The position numbers were made by a program, and so were the translations under genes. DNA of 64,000 nt, from assembly GCA_960531495.1 (NCBI GenBank), contig CAUIJY010000071.1, forward strand, positions 1,798,001-1,862,000. Reading direction: 5' to 3'. Position 1 is the first letter of the stretch. The number at the start of each line of letters is the position of its first letter. Source of the stretch: Zeus faber (Eukaryota > Chordata > Actinopteri > Zeiformes > Zeidae). Below the pieces are notes generated by a model. It did not search any database and was not told the origin of the DNA. It saw only the letters and a list, made by a program, of their open reading frames with translations. Shown one piece after another: positions 49,501 through 61,827 of this stretch.

Positions 49501-51306
49501 TTGAAAGAAAGAATGAAAGAATGAAAGAAAGATTGAAAGATTGAAAGAAATATTGAAAGAAAGAGAGAATGAAAGTAAGAAAGATGGAAAGAAAAATTGA
49601 AAGATTGAAAGATTGAAAGAAAGAATTAAAGAAAGATTGAATGATTGAAAGATTGAAAGAAAGTTTGAAAGAAAGATTGAAGAAAGAAAGATTTAAAGAA
49701 AAAAAGATTTAAAGAAAGATTGAAAGACTAAAAGAAGGAATGAAAAAAAAGATTGAAAGAAAGATTGAAAAAAGAAAGAAAAGTTGAAAGAAAGATTGAA
49801 AGAAAGATTGAAAGATTGAAGGAAAGATTGAAAGAACGATTGAAAGAAAGAATGAAAGAATGAAAGAAAGATTGAAAGATTGAAAGAAAGATTGAAAGTA
49901 ATAAAGATTGAAAGAAGGAATGAAGGAAAAATTGAATGTTTGAAAGACTGAAAGAATGAATGAAAGAAAGCTTGAAAGAAAGATTGAAAGAAAGATTTTA
50001 AGAAAGGTTGAAAGACTGAAAGAAAGAATGAAAGAAAGAATGATTGAAAGATTGAAAGAAAGAATGAAAGATTGAAAGAAAGAATATAAGAACGATTGAA
50101 AGAAAGATTGAAAGTAAGATTGAAAGTTTGAAAGAAAGATTGAAAGAAAAATTGAAAGAAAGATTGAAAGAAAAATTGAAAGAAAGATTGAAAGACTGAA
50201 GGAAAGAATGAGTGAAAGATTGAAAGAAAGATTAAAAGAAAAAAAGATTGAAAGTATTAAAGACTGAAAAAAATATTGAAAGAAAGATTTAAAGACTGAA
50301 AGATAGAATGAAAGAAAGATTGAAAGATTGAAAGATTGAAAGAAAGAATGAAAGAAAGATTGAAAGACTGAAAAAAATATTGAAAGAAAGATTGAAAGAT
50401 TGAAAGATAGAATGAAAGAAAGATTGAAAGATTGAAAGATTGAAAGAAAGAATGAAAGATTGAAAGAAAGAATGAAAGAACGATTGAAAGTGCGAAAGAA
50501 AGAATGAAAGAATTAAAGAAAGATTGAAAGAAATATTGAAAGAAAGAATGAAAGTAATAAAGATTGAAAGAAGGAATGAAGGAAAAATTGAATGTTTGAA
50601 AGACTGAAAGAATGAATGAAAGAAAGCTTGAAAGAAAGATTGAAAGAAAGATTTTAAGAAAGGTTGAAAGACTGAAAGAAAGAATGAAAGAAAGAATGAT
50701 TGAAAGATTGAAAGAAAGAATGAAAGATTGAAAGAAAGAATATAAGAACGATTGAAAGAAAGATTGAAAGTAAGATTGAAAGTTTGAAAGAAAGATTGAA
50801 AGAAAAATTGAAAGAAAGATTGAAAGACTGAAGGAAAAAATGAGTGAAAGATTGAAAGAAAGATTAAAAGAAAAAAAGATTGAAAGTATTAAAGACTGAA
50901 AAAAATATTGAAAGAAAGATTGAAAGATTGAAAGATAGAATGAAAGAAAGATTGAAAGATTGAAAGATTGAAAGAAAGAATGAAAGAAAGATTGAAAGAC
51001 TGAAAAAAATATTGAAAGAAAGATTGAAAGATTGAAAGATAGAATGAAAGAAAGATTGAAAGATTGAAAGATTGAAAGAAAGAATGAAATAAAGATTGAA
51101 AGACTGAAAGAAAGAATAAAAGAAAGATTGAAAGTGCGAAAGAAAGAATGAAAGAATTAAAGAAAGATTTAATGATTGAAAGAATATTGAAAGAAAGAGA
51201 GAATGAAAGTAAGAAAGATTGAAAGAAAGATTGAAAGTAAAAAAGATTGAAAGAAAGAATGAAAGAAAAATTGAAAGATTGAAAGATTGAAAGAAAGATT
51301 TAAAGA
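40590..51306 (+). repeat. 10,717 bp higher-order unit, copy 2
   Basis: Tandem copy of 29,873-40,589. The junction near 40,590 joins gatttaaagaaagattt to the gactaaaag continuation that begins copy 1. The right edge is near 51,307-51,331, where gactgaaagaaag follows instead of gactaaaagtaag. Differences include T at 43,062 (A at 32,345), T at 49,664 (A at 38,947), a cluster of four changes at 46,251-46,272, and a pair of opposite 8 bp indels that cancel in length. Confidence 0.93.
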
Positions 51307-52845
51307 AAGATTTAAAGAAAGATTGAAAGACTGAAAGAAAGAATGAATAAAAGAATTAAAGAAAGATTGAAAGATCGAAAGATTGAAAGATTGAAAGAAA
51401 GATTGAAAAAAGAATGATTGAAAGAAAGAAAGATTTAAAGAATGAAAGATTTAAAGAAAGATTGAAAGACTAAAAGTAAGAATGAAAAAAAAGAATGAAA
51501 GAAAGATTGAAAGATTGAAAGAAAGAATGAAAGAACGATTGAAAGAAAGAATGAAAGAATGAAAGAAAGATTGAAAGATTGAAAGAAATATTGAAAGAAA
51601 GAGAGAATGAAAGTAAGAAAGATGGAAAGAAAAATTGAAAGATTGAAAGATTGAAAGAAAGAATTAAAGAAAGATTGAATGATTGAAAGATTGAAAGAAA
51701 GATTGAAAGAAAGATTGAAGAAAGAAAGATTTAAAGAAAAAAAGATTTAAAGAAAGATTGAAAGACTAAAAGTAAGAATGAAAAAAAAGATTGAAAGAAA
51801 GATTGAAAAAAGAAAGAAAGATTGAAAGAAAGATTGAAAGAAAGATTGAAAGAAAGAATGAAAGTTTGAAAGAAAGATTGAAAGAAAGATTGAAAGAAAG
51901 ATTGAAAGACAAAGAAAAAATGAAAGAAAGATTAAAAGAGAGATTGAAAGATTGAAAGAAAGAATGAAAGATTGAAAGAAAGAATGAAAGAATGAATGAA
52001 AGATTAAAAGATTGAAAGAAATATTGAAAAAAAGAAAGATTGAAAGTAAGAAAAATTGAAAGAATGAATGAAAGAAACAAAAAAAGACTGATAAAAAGAA
52101 AGAATGTTTGAGAGATCAAAATATTTAAAGAAAGAAAGATTGAAAGAAAGATTTTAAGACTGAATTAAAGAATTAAAGAAAGATTGAAAGAAAGGTTGAA
52201 AGATAGAATGAAAGAAAGATTGAAAGATTGAAAGTTGTAAAGAAAGATTGAAAGAAAGATTTAAAGAAAGATTGAAAGACTAAAAAAAAGAATGAAAGAA
52301 AGATTGAAAGATTGAAAGAAAGAATGAAAGAAAGATTGAAAGATTGAAATATTGAAAGAAAGATTGAATGTTTGAAAAAAGATTGAAAGTATTAAAGATC
52401 GAAAGAAATATTTAAAGAAAGATTGAAAGATTGAAAGAAAGAATGAAAGAACGATTGAAAGAAAGAATGAATGAATGAAAGAAAGAATGAAAGATTAAAC
52501 AATTGAAAGAAAGATTGGAAGAAAGATTGAAAAAAGAAATATTGAAAGAAAGAATGAAAGAAAGATTGAAAGAAAGTTGGAAAGAAAGATTGAAAGAAAG
52601 AAAGATTGAAAGAAATAATGAAAGAAAGATTGAACGATTGGAACCAATATTGAAAGATAGAAAAATTGAAAGTAAGAAAGAATGAAAGCAAGATTGAAAG
52701 ATTGAAAGAAAGAATGAAAGATTGACAGAATGATTGAAAAAAAGGTTGAAAGACTGAAAGAAAGAATGAAAAAAAGATTGAAAGAAAGATTGAATGTTTG
52801 AAAGAAAGTTTGAAAGAAAGATTTAAAGAAAGAAAGATTGAAAGA
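51307..52845 (+). repeat. Link segment between the 10.7 kb and 5.8 kb arrays
   Basis: The first part (to about 52,280) continues the zone III type and holds the last gtttgagagatcaaaat (52,106) and the last gactaaaaaaaag (52,278). From about 52,450 the zone I landmarks return: attaaacaattg near 52,495 and gaacgattgg near 52,632. The switch happens within roughly 200 bp, with no transposon or unique sequence at the join. Confidence 0.8.
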
Positions 52846-55068
52846 AATATTGAAAGAAAGATTGAAAGATTGAAAGAAAGATTGAAAGATTGAAAGATTG
52901 AAATAATGATTGAAAGTTTGAAAGAAAGATTGAAAGAAAGATTTAAGGAAAGAAAGATTGAAAGTAAGAAAGATTGAAAGAAATATTGAAAGAAAGATTG
53001 AAAGATTGAAAGAAAGATTGAAAGAAAGAATGAAAGAAAGATTGAAAGAAAGATTGAAAAATAGAAAGATTGAAAGAAAGATTGAAAGACTGAAGGAAAG
53101 AATGAAAGAAAGATTGAAAGAAAGATTGAAAGAAAGATTGAAAGAAAGAAAGATTGAAAGAAAGATTGAAAGATTGAAAGATTGAAAGAAAGAATGAAAA
53201 ATTGAAAGAAAGAATGAAAGAACGATTGAAAGAAAGAATGAAAGAATGAAAGAAAGATTGAAAGATTGAAAGAAAGATTGAAAGAAAGATTTAAAGAAAG
53301 ATTGAAAGACTGAAAGAAAGAATGAAAGAAATAATTAAAGAAAGATTGAAAGAACGAATGTAAGAAAGATTGAAAGATTGAAAGATTGAAATAAAGATTG
53401 AAAGTTTGAAAGAAAGATTTAAAGAAAGAAAGATTGAAAGAAATATTGAAAGAAAGATTGAAAGAATTAACAAAAGAAAGATTGAAAGAAAGAATGAAAG
53501 AAAGATTGAACGATTGGAAGAAATATTGAAAGAAAGATAGATTGAAAGTAAGATAGATTGAAAGAAAGAATGAAAGAAAGATTGAAAGATTCAAAGAATG
53601 AATGAAAGAAAGATTGAAAGATTGAAATATTGAAAGAAAGAATGAATGAAAGATTGAAAGATTGAAAGAAAGATTGAAAGATTGAAAGATTGAAATAAAG
53701 ATTGAAAGTTTGAAAGAAAGATTGAAAGAAAGATTGAAAGAAAGAAAGAAATATTGAAAGAAAGATTGAAAGAAAGATTGAAAGAAAGAAAGATTGAATG
53801 ATTGAAAGAAAGACTGAAAGAAAGAATGACGGACAGAAAGATTGAAAGAAAGAATGAAAGAAAGATTGAAAAAAAGATTGAAAGATTAAACAATTGAAAG
53901 AAAGATTGCAAGAAAGATGGAAAGAATGAAAGATTGAAATAATGATTGAAAGTTTGAAAGAAAGATTGAAAGAAAGATTTAAACAAAGAAAGATTGAAAG
54001 TAAGAAAGATTGAAAGAAATATTGAACGAAAGATTGGAAGAAAGGATGAAAGAAAAATTGAAAGAAAGATTGAAAGAAAGATTGAAAGAAAGATTGAAAG
54101 AATGATTTAAACAAAGAAAGATTGAAAGTAAGAAAGATTGAAAGAAATATTGAACGAAAGATTGAAAGAAAGGATGAAAGAAAGATTGAAAGAAAGATTG
54201 AAAGATTGAAATATTGAAAGAAAGAATGAAAGAAAGATTGAAAGATTGAAAGAAAGATTGAAAGATTGAAAGATTGAAATAAAAATTGAAAGTTTGAAAG
54301 AAAGATTGAAAGAAAGATTTAAAGAAAGATTGAAAGACTGAAAGAAAAAATGAAAGGCAGATTGAAAGAAAGATTGAAAGATTGCAAGAAAGAATGAAAG
54401 AAATATTGAAAGATTGAAATATTGAAAGAAAGAATGAAAGAAAGATTGAAAGATTGAAAGAAAGATTGAAAGATTGAAAGATTGAAAGATTGAAATAAAG
54501 ATTGAAAGTTGAAAGAAAGATTGAAAGATTGAAAGAAAGATTGAAATAAAGATTGAAAGTTTGAAAGAAAGAAAGAAAGATTGAAAGAAAGATTGAAAGA
54601 AAGATTGAAAGAAAGATTGAAAGAAAGAATGAAACAAAGATTGAAATAAAGAATGAAAGAAAGATTGAAAGAAAGATTGAAAGAAAGATTGAAAGAAAGA
54701 AAGATTGAAAGATTGAATGATTGAAAGAAAGACTGAAAGAAAGAATGACGGACAGAAAGATTGAAATAAAGAATGAAAGAAAGATTGAAAAAAAGATTGA
54801 AAGATTAAACAATTGAAAGAAAGATTGCAAGAAAGATGGAAAGAATGAAAGATTGAAATAATGATTGAAAGTTTGAAAGAAAGATTGAAAGAAAGATTTA
54901 AACAAAGAAAGATTGAAAGTAAGAAAGATTGAAAGAAATATTGAACGAAAGATTGAAAGAAAGGATGAAGGAAAGATTGAAAGAAAGATTGAAAGATTGA
55001 AAGAAAGATTGAAAGAAAGATTGAAAGAATGATTTAAACAAAGAAAGATTGAAAGTAAGACAGATTGA

Positions 55069-56009
55069 AAGAAATATTGAACGAAAGATTGAAAGAAAGG
55101 ATGAAAGAAAGATTGAAAGAAAGATTGAAAAAAAGAAACATTGAAAGAAAGATTGAACGACTGAAGGAAAGAATGAAAGAAAGATTGAAAGAAAGATTGA
55201 AAGAAAGATTTAAACAAAGAAAGATTGAACGTAAGAAAGATTGAAAGACATATTGAACGAAAGATTGAAAGAAAGGATAAAAGAAAGATTGAAAGAAAGA
55301 TTGAAAGATTGAAAGAAAGATTGAAAGAAAGATTGAAAGAATTAAATATTGAAATAATGATTGAAGTTTGAAAGAAAGATTGAAAGAAAGATTTAAACAA
55401 AGATAGATTGAAAGTAAGAAAGATTGATAGAAATATTGAACGAAAGATTGAAAGAAAGGATGAAAGAAAGATTTAAACAAAGATAGATTGAAAGTAAGAA
55501 AGATTGAAAGAAATATTGAACGAAAGATTGAAAGAAAGGATGAAAGAAAGATTGAAAGAAAGATTGAAAAAAAGAAACATTGAAAGAAAGATTGAACGAC
55601 TGAAGGAAAGAATGAAAGAAAGATTGAAAGAAAGATTGAAAGAAAGATTTAAACAAAGAAAGATTGAACGTAAGAAAGATTGAAAGACATATTGAACGAA
55701 AGATTGAAAGAAAGGATAAAAGAAAGATTGAAAGAAAGATTGAAAGATTGAAAGAAAGATTGAAAGAAAGATTGAAAGAATTAAATATTGAAATAATGAT
55801 TGAAGTTTGAAAGAAAGATTGAAAGAAAGATTTAAACAAAGATAGATTGAAAGTAAGAAAGATTGATAGAAATATTGAACGAAAGATTGAAAGAAAGGAT
55901 GAAAGAAAGATTTAAACAAAGATAGATTGAAAGTAAGAAAGATTGAAAGAAATATTGAACGAAAGATTGAAAGAAAGGATGAAAGAAAGATTGAAAGAAA
56001 GATTGAAAA
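55069..56009 (+). repeat. 439 bp tandem repeat, just over two copies
   Basis: Period 439: the gaaacattg word near 55,136 recurs near 55,575, and gaacgtaag near 55,227 recurs near 55,666. It starts after the cagattg variant near 55,060. It ends near 56,009, where gaaaaaagaaagattg replaces gaaaaaaagaaacattg. An 80 bp duplication lies inside each period. Confidence 0.88.
55390..55549 (+). repeat. 80 bp tandem duplication
   Basis: An 80 bp segment starting gatttaaacaaagatag at 55,390 is repeated from 55,470. One visible difference is gattgatag versus gattgaaag. The same 80 bp pair recurs 439 bp further on (55,829 and 55,909) and in the second 5,818 bp unit, which gives three nested duplication levels. 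Confidence 0.9.
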
Positions 56010-57024
56010 AAGAAAGATTGAAAGAAAGATTGAAAGAAAGATTGAAAGAATTAAATATTGAAATAATGATTGAAGTTTGAAAGAAAGAATGAAAGAAAGA
56101 TTGAAAGATTGAAAGATTGAAAGAAAGAATGAAAAATTGAAAGAAGGAATGAAAGAACGATTGAAAGAAAGAATGAAAGAATGAAAGAAAGATTGAAAGA
56201 ATATTGAAAGAAAGAGAGAATGAAAGTAAGAAAGATTGAAAGAAAGATTGAAAGTAATAAAGATTGAAAGAAAGAATGAAAGAAAAATTGAAAGATTGAT
56301 AGATTGAAAGAAAGATTGAAAGAAAGATATAAAGAAAGATTGAAAGACTGAAAGAAAGAATGAATAAAAGAATTAAAGAAAGATTGAAAGATTGAAAGAT
56401 TGAAAGAAAGATTGAAAGAAAGAAAGATTTATAGAAAGAATGAAAGAAAGATTGAAAAAAGATTGAAAAAAAGAAAAATTGAAAGAAAGATTGAAAGAAA
56501 TATTGAAAGACTGAAGGAAAGAATGAAAGAAAGATGGAAAGAAAGATTGAATGAAAGAAAGATTGAAAGTAAGAAAGATTGAAAGAAATATTGAAAGAAA
56601 GATTGAAAGATTGAAAGAAAGAATGAAAGAAAGATTGAAAGATTGAAAGATTGAAAGATTGAAAGAAAGAATTAAAGAAAGAGTGAAAGATTGAAAGAAA
56701 AATTGAAAGAAAGATTGAAAGATTGAAAGATTGAAAGAAAGATTGAAAGTTTGAAAGAAATATTGAAAGACTGAAAGAAAGATTGCAAGAAAGATTGAAA
56801 AAAGAAAGAAAGATTGAAAGATTCAATGAAAGAAAGATTGAAAGATTAAAAGAAAGAATGAAAGAAAGATTGAAAAATTGAAAGATTGAAAGAAAGACTA
56901 AAAGAAAGAAAGAACGATTGAAAGAAAGATTGAAAGAAAGATTGAATGAAAGAAAGATTGTAAGAAAGAATGAAACAAAGATTGAAATAAAGAAAGAAAG
57001 AAAGATTGAAAGAAAGATTGAAAG

Positions 57025-58086
57025 AAAGATTGAAAGACTGAAAGAAAGAATTAAAGAAAGATTGAAAGTTTGAAAGAAAGAATAAAAGAATTAAAGAAAG
57101 ATTGAAAGAAATATTGAAAGAAAGAATGAAAGAAAGATTGAAAGATTAAACAATTGAAAGAAAGATTGCAAGAAAGATTGAAAAAAGAAAGATTGAAAGA
57201 AATAATGAAAGATAGATTGAACGATTGGAAGAAATATTGAAAGATAGAAAAATTGAAAGTAAGAAAGATTGAAAGAAATAATGAAAGAAAGATTGAAAGA
57301 TTGAAAGAAAGAATGAAAGAAAGATTGAAAGATTGGAAGAAATATTGAAAGATAGAAAAATTGAAAGAAAGAAAGATTGAAAAAAAGAATTAAAGAAAGA
57401 TTGAAAGATTGAAAGAAAGAATGAAAGAAAGATTGAAAGATTGAAAGATTGAAATATTGAAAGAAAGAATGAAAGAAAGATTGAAAGATTGAAAGAAATA
57501 TTGAAAGAAAGAGAGATTGAAAGAAAGATTGAAAGTTTGAAAGAAAGATTGAAAGAATGATTGAAAGACTGAAAGAAAGAATGAAAGAAAGATTGAAAGT
57601 TTGAAAGAAAGAATAAAAGAATTAAAGAAAGATTGAAAGAAATATTGAAAGAAAGAATGAAAGAAAGATTGAAAGATTAAACAATTGAAAGAAAGATTGC
57701 AAGAAAGATTGAAAAAAGAAAGATTGAAAGAAATAATGAAAGAAAGATTGAACGATTGGAAGAAATATTGAAAGATAGAAAAATTGAAAGTAAGAAAGAT
57801 TGAAAGAAATAATGAAAGAAAGATTGAAAGATTGAAAGAAAGAATGAAAGAAAGATTGAAAGATTGGAAGAAATATTGAAAGATAGAAAAATTGAAAGAA
57901 AGAAAGATTGAAAAAAAGAATTAAAGAAAGATTGAAGGATTGAAAGAAAGAATGAAAGAAAGATTGAAAGATTGAAAGATTGAAATATTGAAAGAAAGAA
58001 TGAAAGAAAGATTGAAAGATTGAAAGAAATCTTGAAAGAAAGAGAGATTGAAAGAAAGATTGAAAGTTTGAAAGAAAGATTGAAAG
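57025..58086 (+). repeat. 531 bp tandem pair (57,025-57,555 and 57,556-58,086)
   Basis: acaattg at 57,150 recurs at 57,681, and gtttgaaagaaagaataaaag at 57,068 recurs at 57,599 (offset 531). The second copy ends near 58,086, where gaaagatttaaag replaces gaatgattgaaag. A few substitutions separate the copies, for example gaaagatag versus gaaagaaag near 57,208 and 57,739. Confidence 0.88.
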
Positions 58087-58285
58087 AAAGATTTAAAGAA
58101 AGAAAGATTGAAAGAAATATTGAAAGAAAGATTGAAAGATTGAAAGAAAGATTGAAAGAAAGAATGAAAGAAAGATTGAACGATTGAAATATTGAAATAA
58201 AGAATGAAAGTTTGAAAGAAAGATTGAAAGAAAGTTTTAAAGAAAGAAAGAAAGATTGAAATAAATAATGAAAGAAAGATTGAAA

Positions 58286-58660
58286 GAAGGAATGAAAGAA
58301 TGAAAGAAAGATTGAAAGATTGAAAGAAATATTGAAAGAAAGAACAATTGAAAGATTGAAAGAAAGAATGAAAGATTGAAAGAAAGATTGAAAGATTGAA
58401 AGAAAGATTGAAAAAATGAAAGATTGAAAGAAAGAATAAAAGAAAGATTGAAAGAACGATTGAAAGATTGAAAGAAAGAATGAAAGAAAGATTAAAGGAA
58501 GGAATGAAAGAATGAAAGAAAGATTGAAAGATTGAAAGAAAGAACGATTGAAAGATTGAAAGAAAGAATGAAAGATTGAAAGAAAGATTGAAAGATTCAA
58601 AGAAAGATTGAAAAAATGAAAGATTGAAAGAAAGAATAAAAGAAAGATTGAAAGAACGAT
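58286..58660 (+). repeat. Local duplication of about 200 bp at the end of the 5,818 bp unit
   Basis: gaaggaatg at 58,286 recurs at 58,498 (212 bp), and gaaaaaatgaaag near 58,410 recurs near 58,610 (200 bp). A 12 bp difference lies between. The second member runs into the junction with the next 5,818 bp unit near 58,664. Confidence 0.8.
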
Positions 58661-60886
58661 TGAAATATTGAAAGAAAGATTGAAAGATTGAAAGAAAGAT
58701 TGAAAGATTGAAAGATTGAAATAATGATTGAAAGTTTGAAAGAAAGATTGAAAGAAAGATTTAAGGAAAGAAAGATTGAAAGTAAGAAAGATTGAAAGAA
58801 ATATTGAAAGAAAGATTGAAAGATTGAAAGAAAGATTGAAAGAAAGAATGAAAGAAAGATTGAAAGAAAGATTGAAAAATAGAAAGATTGAAAGAAAGAT
58901 TGAAAGACTGAAGGAAAGAATGAAAGAAAGATTGAAAGAAAGATTGAAAGAAAGATTGAAAGAAAGAAAGATTGAAAGAAAGATTGAAAGATTGAAAGAT
59001 TGAAAGAAAGAATGAAAAATTGAAAGAAAGAATGAAAGAACGATTGAAAGAAAGAATGAAAGAATGAAAGAAAGATTGAAAGATTGAAAGAAAGATTGAA
59101 AGAAAGATTTAAAGAAAGATTGAAAGACTGAAAGAAAGAATGAAAGAAATAATTAAAGAAAGATTGAAAGAACGAATGTAAGAAAGATTGAAAGATTGAA
59201 AGATTGAAATAAAGATTGAAAGTTTGAAAGAAAGATTTAAAGAAAGAAAGATTGAAAGAAATATTGAAAGAAAGATTGAAAGAATTAACAAAAGAAAAAT
59301 TGAAAGAAAGAATGAAAGAAAGATTGAACGATTGGAAGAAATATTGAAAGAAAGATAGATTGAAAGTAAGATAGATTGAAAGAAAGAATGAAAGAAAGAT
59401 TGAAAGATTCAAAGAATGAATGAAAGAAAGATTGAAAGATTGAAATATTGAAAGAAAGAATGAATGAAAGATTGAAAGATTGAAAGAAAGATTGAAAGAT
59501 TGAAAGATTGAAATAAAGATTGAAAGTTTGAAAGAAAGATTGAAAGAAAGATTGAAAGAAAGAAAGAAATATTGAAAGAAAGATTGAAAGAAAGATTGAA
59601 AGAAAGAAAGATTGAATGATTGAAAGAAAGACTGAAAGAAAGAATGACGGACAGAAAGATTGAAAGAAAGAATGAAAGAAAGATTGAAAAAAAGATTGAA
59701 AGATTAAACAATTGAAAGAAAGATTGCAAGAAAGATGGAAAGAATGAAAGATTGAAATAATGATTGAAAGTTTGAAAGAAAGATTGAAAGAAAGATTTAA
59801 ACAAAGAAAGATTGAAAGTAAGAAAGATTGAAAGAAATATTGAACGAAAGATTGGAAGAAAGGATGAAAGAAAAATTGAAAGAAAGATTGAAAGAAAGAT
59901 TGAAAGAAAGATTGAAAGAATGATTTAAACAAAGAAAGATTGAAAGTAAGAAAGATTGAAAGAAATATTGAACGAAAGATTGAAAGAAAGGATGAAAGAA
60001 AGATTGAAAGAAAGATTGAAAGATTGAAATATTGAAAGAAAGAATGAAAGAAAGATTGAAAGATTGAAAGAAAGATTGAAAGATTGAAAGATTGAAATAA
60101 AAATTGAAAGTTTGAAAGAAAGATTGAAAGAAAGATTTAAAGAAAGATTGAAAGACTGAAAGAAAAAATGAAAGGCAGATTGAAAGAAAGATTGAAAGAT
60201 TGCAAGAAAGAATGAAAGAAATATTGAAAGATTGAAATATTGAAAGAAAGAATGAAAGAAAGATTGAAAGATTGAAAGAAAGATTGAAAGATTGAAAGAT
60301 TGAAAGATTGAAATAAAGATTGAAAGTTGAAAGAAAGATTGAAAGATTGAAAGAAAGATTGAAATAAAGATTGAAAGTTTGAAAGAAAGAAAGAAAGATT
60401 GAAAGAAAGATTGAAAGAAAGATTGAAAGAAAGATTGAAAGAAAGAATGAAACAAAGATTGAAATAAAGAATGAAAGAAAGATTGAAAGAAAGATTGAAA
60501 GAAAGATTGAAAGAAAGAAAGATTGAAAGATTGAATGATTGAAAGAAAGACTGAAAGAAAGAATGACGGACAGAAAGATTGAAATAAAGAATGAAAGAAA
60601 GATTGAAAAAAAGATTGAAAGATTAAACAATTGAAAGAAAGATTGCAAGAAAGATGGAAAGAATGAAAGATTGAAATAATGATTGAAAGTTTGAAAGAAA
60701 GATTGAAAGAAAGATTTAAACAAAGAAAGATTGAAAGTAAGAAAGATTGAAAGAAATATTGAACGAAAGATTGAAAGAAAGGATGAAAGAAAGATTGAAA
60801 GAAAGATTGAAAGATTGAAAGAAAGATTGAAAGAAAGATTGAAAGAATGATTTAAACAAAGAAAGATTGAAAGTAAGACAGATTGA

Positions 60887-61827
60887 AAGAAATATTGAAC
60901 GAAAGATTGAAAGAAAGGATGAAAGAAAGATTGAAAGAAAGATTGAAAAAAAGAAACATTGAAAGAAAGATTGAACGACTGAAGGAAAGAATGAAAGAAA
61001 GATTGAAAGAAAGATTGAAAGAAAGATTTAAACAAAGAAAGATTGAACGTAAGAAAGATTGAAAGACATATTGAACGAAAGATTGAAAGAAAGGATAAAA
61101 GAAAGATTGAAAGAAAGATTGAAAGATTGAAAGAAAGATTGAAAGAAAGATTGAAAGAATTAAATATTGAAATAATGATTGAAGTTTGAAAGAAAGATTG
61201 AAAGAAAGATTTAAACAAAGATAGATTGAAAGTAAGAAAGATTGATAGAAATATTGAACGAAAGATTGAAAGAAAGGATGAAAGAAAGATTTAAACAAAG
61301 ATAGATTGAAAGTAAGAAAGATTGAAAGAAATATTGAACGAAAGATTGAAAGAAAGGATGAAAGAAAGATTGAAAGAAAGATTGAAAAAAAGAAACATTG
61401 AAAGAAAGATTGAACGACTGAAGGAAAGAATGAAAGAAAGATTGAAAGAAAGATTGAAAGAAAGATTTAAACAAAGAAAGATTGAACGTAAGAAAGATTG
61501 AAAGACATATTGAACGAAAGATTGAAAGAAAGGATAAAAGAAAGATTGAAAGAAAGATTGAAAGATTGAAAGAAAGATTGAAAGAAAGATTGAAAGAATT
61601 AAATATTGAAATAATGATTGAAGTTTGAAAGAAAGATTGAAAGAAAGATTTAAACAAAGATAGATTGAAAGTAAGAAAGATTGATAGAAATATTGAACGA
61701 AAGATTGAAAGAAAGGATGAAAGAAAGATTTAAACAAAGATAGATTGAAAGTAAGAAAGATTGAAAGAAATATTGAACGAAAGATTGAAAGAAAGGATGA
61801 AAGAAAGATTGAAAGAAAGATTGAAAA
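60887..61827 (+). repeat. 439 bp tandem repeat in the second 5,818 bp unit
   Basis: Counterpart of 55,069-56,009, including the nested 80 bp pairs (61,208 and 61,288; 61,647 and 61,727). The minus-strand translations across it match the first unit exactly. The internal duplications therefore predate the 5,818 bp duplication. Confidence 0.88.

Larger units (their letters stand above)
52846..58663 (+). repeat. 5,818 bp higher-order unit, copy 1
   Basis: Landmarks recur at +5,818: ataatg 52,903 to 58,721, gacggac 53,828 to 59,646, and the 439 bp and 531 bp internal pairs. Two fixed differences are G at 53,480 versus A at 59,298, and G at 54,970 versus A at 60,788. I saw very few others. The unit contains the zone I landmarks gacggac, caattg and gattgcaag. 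Confidence 0.94.
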
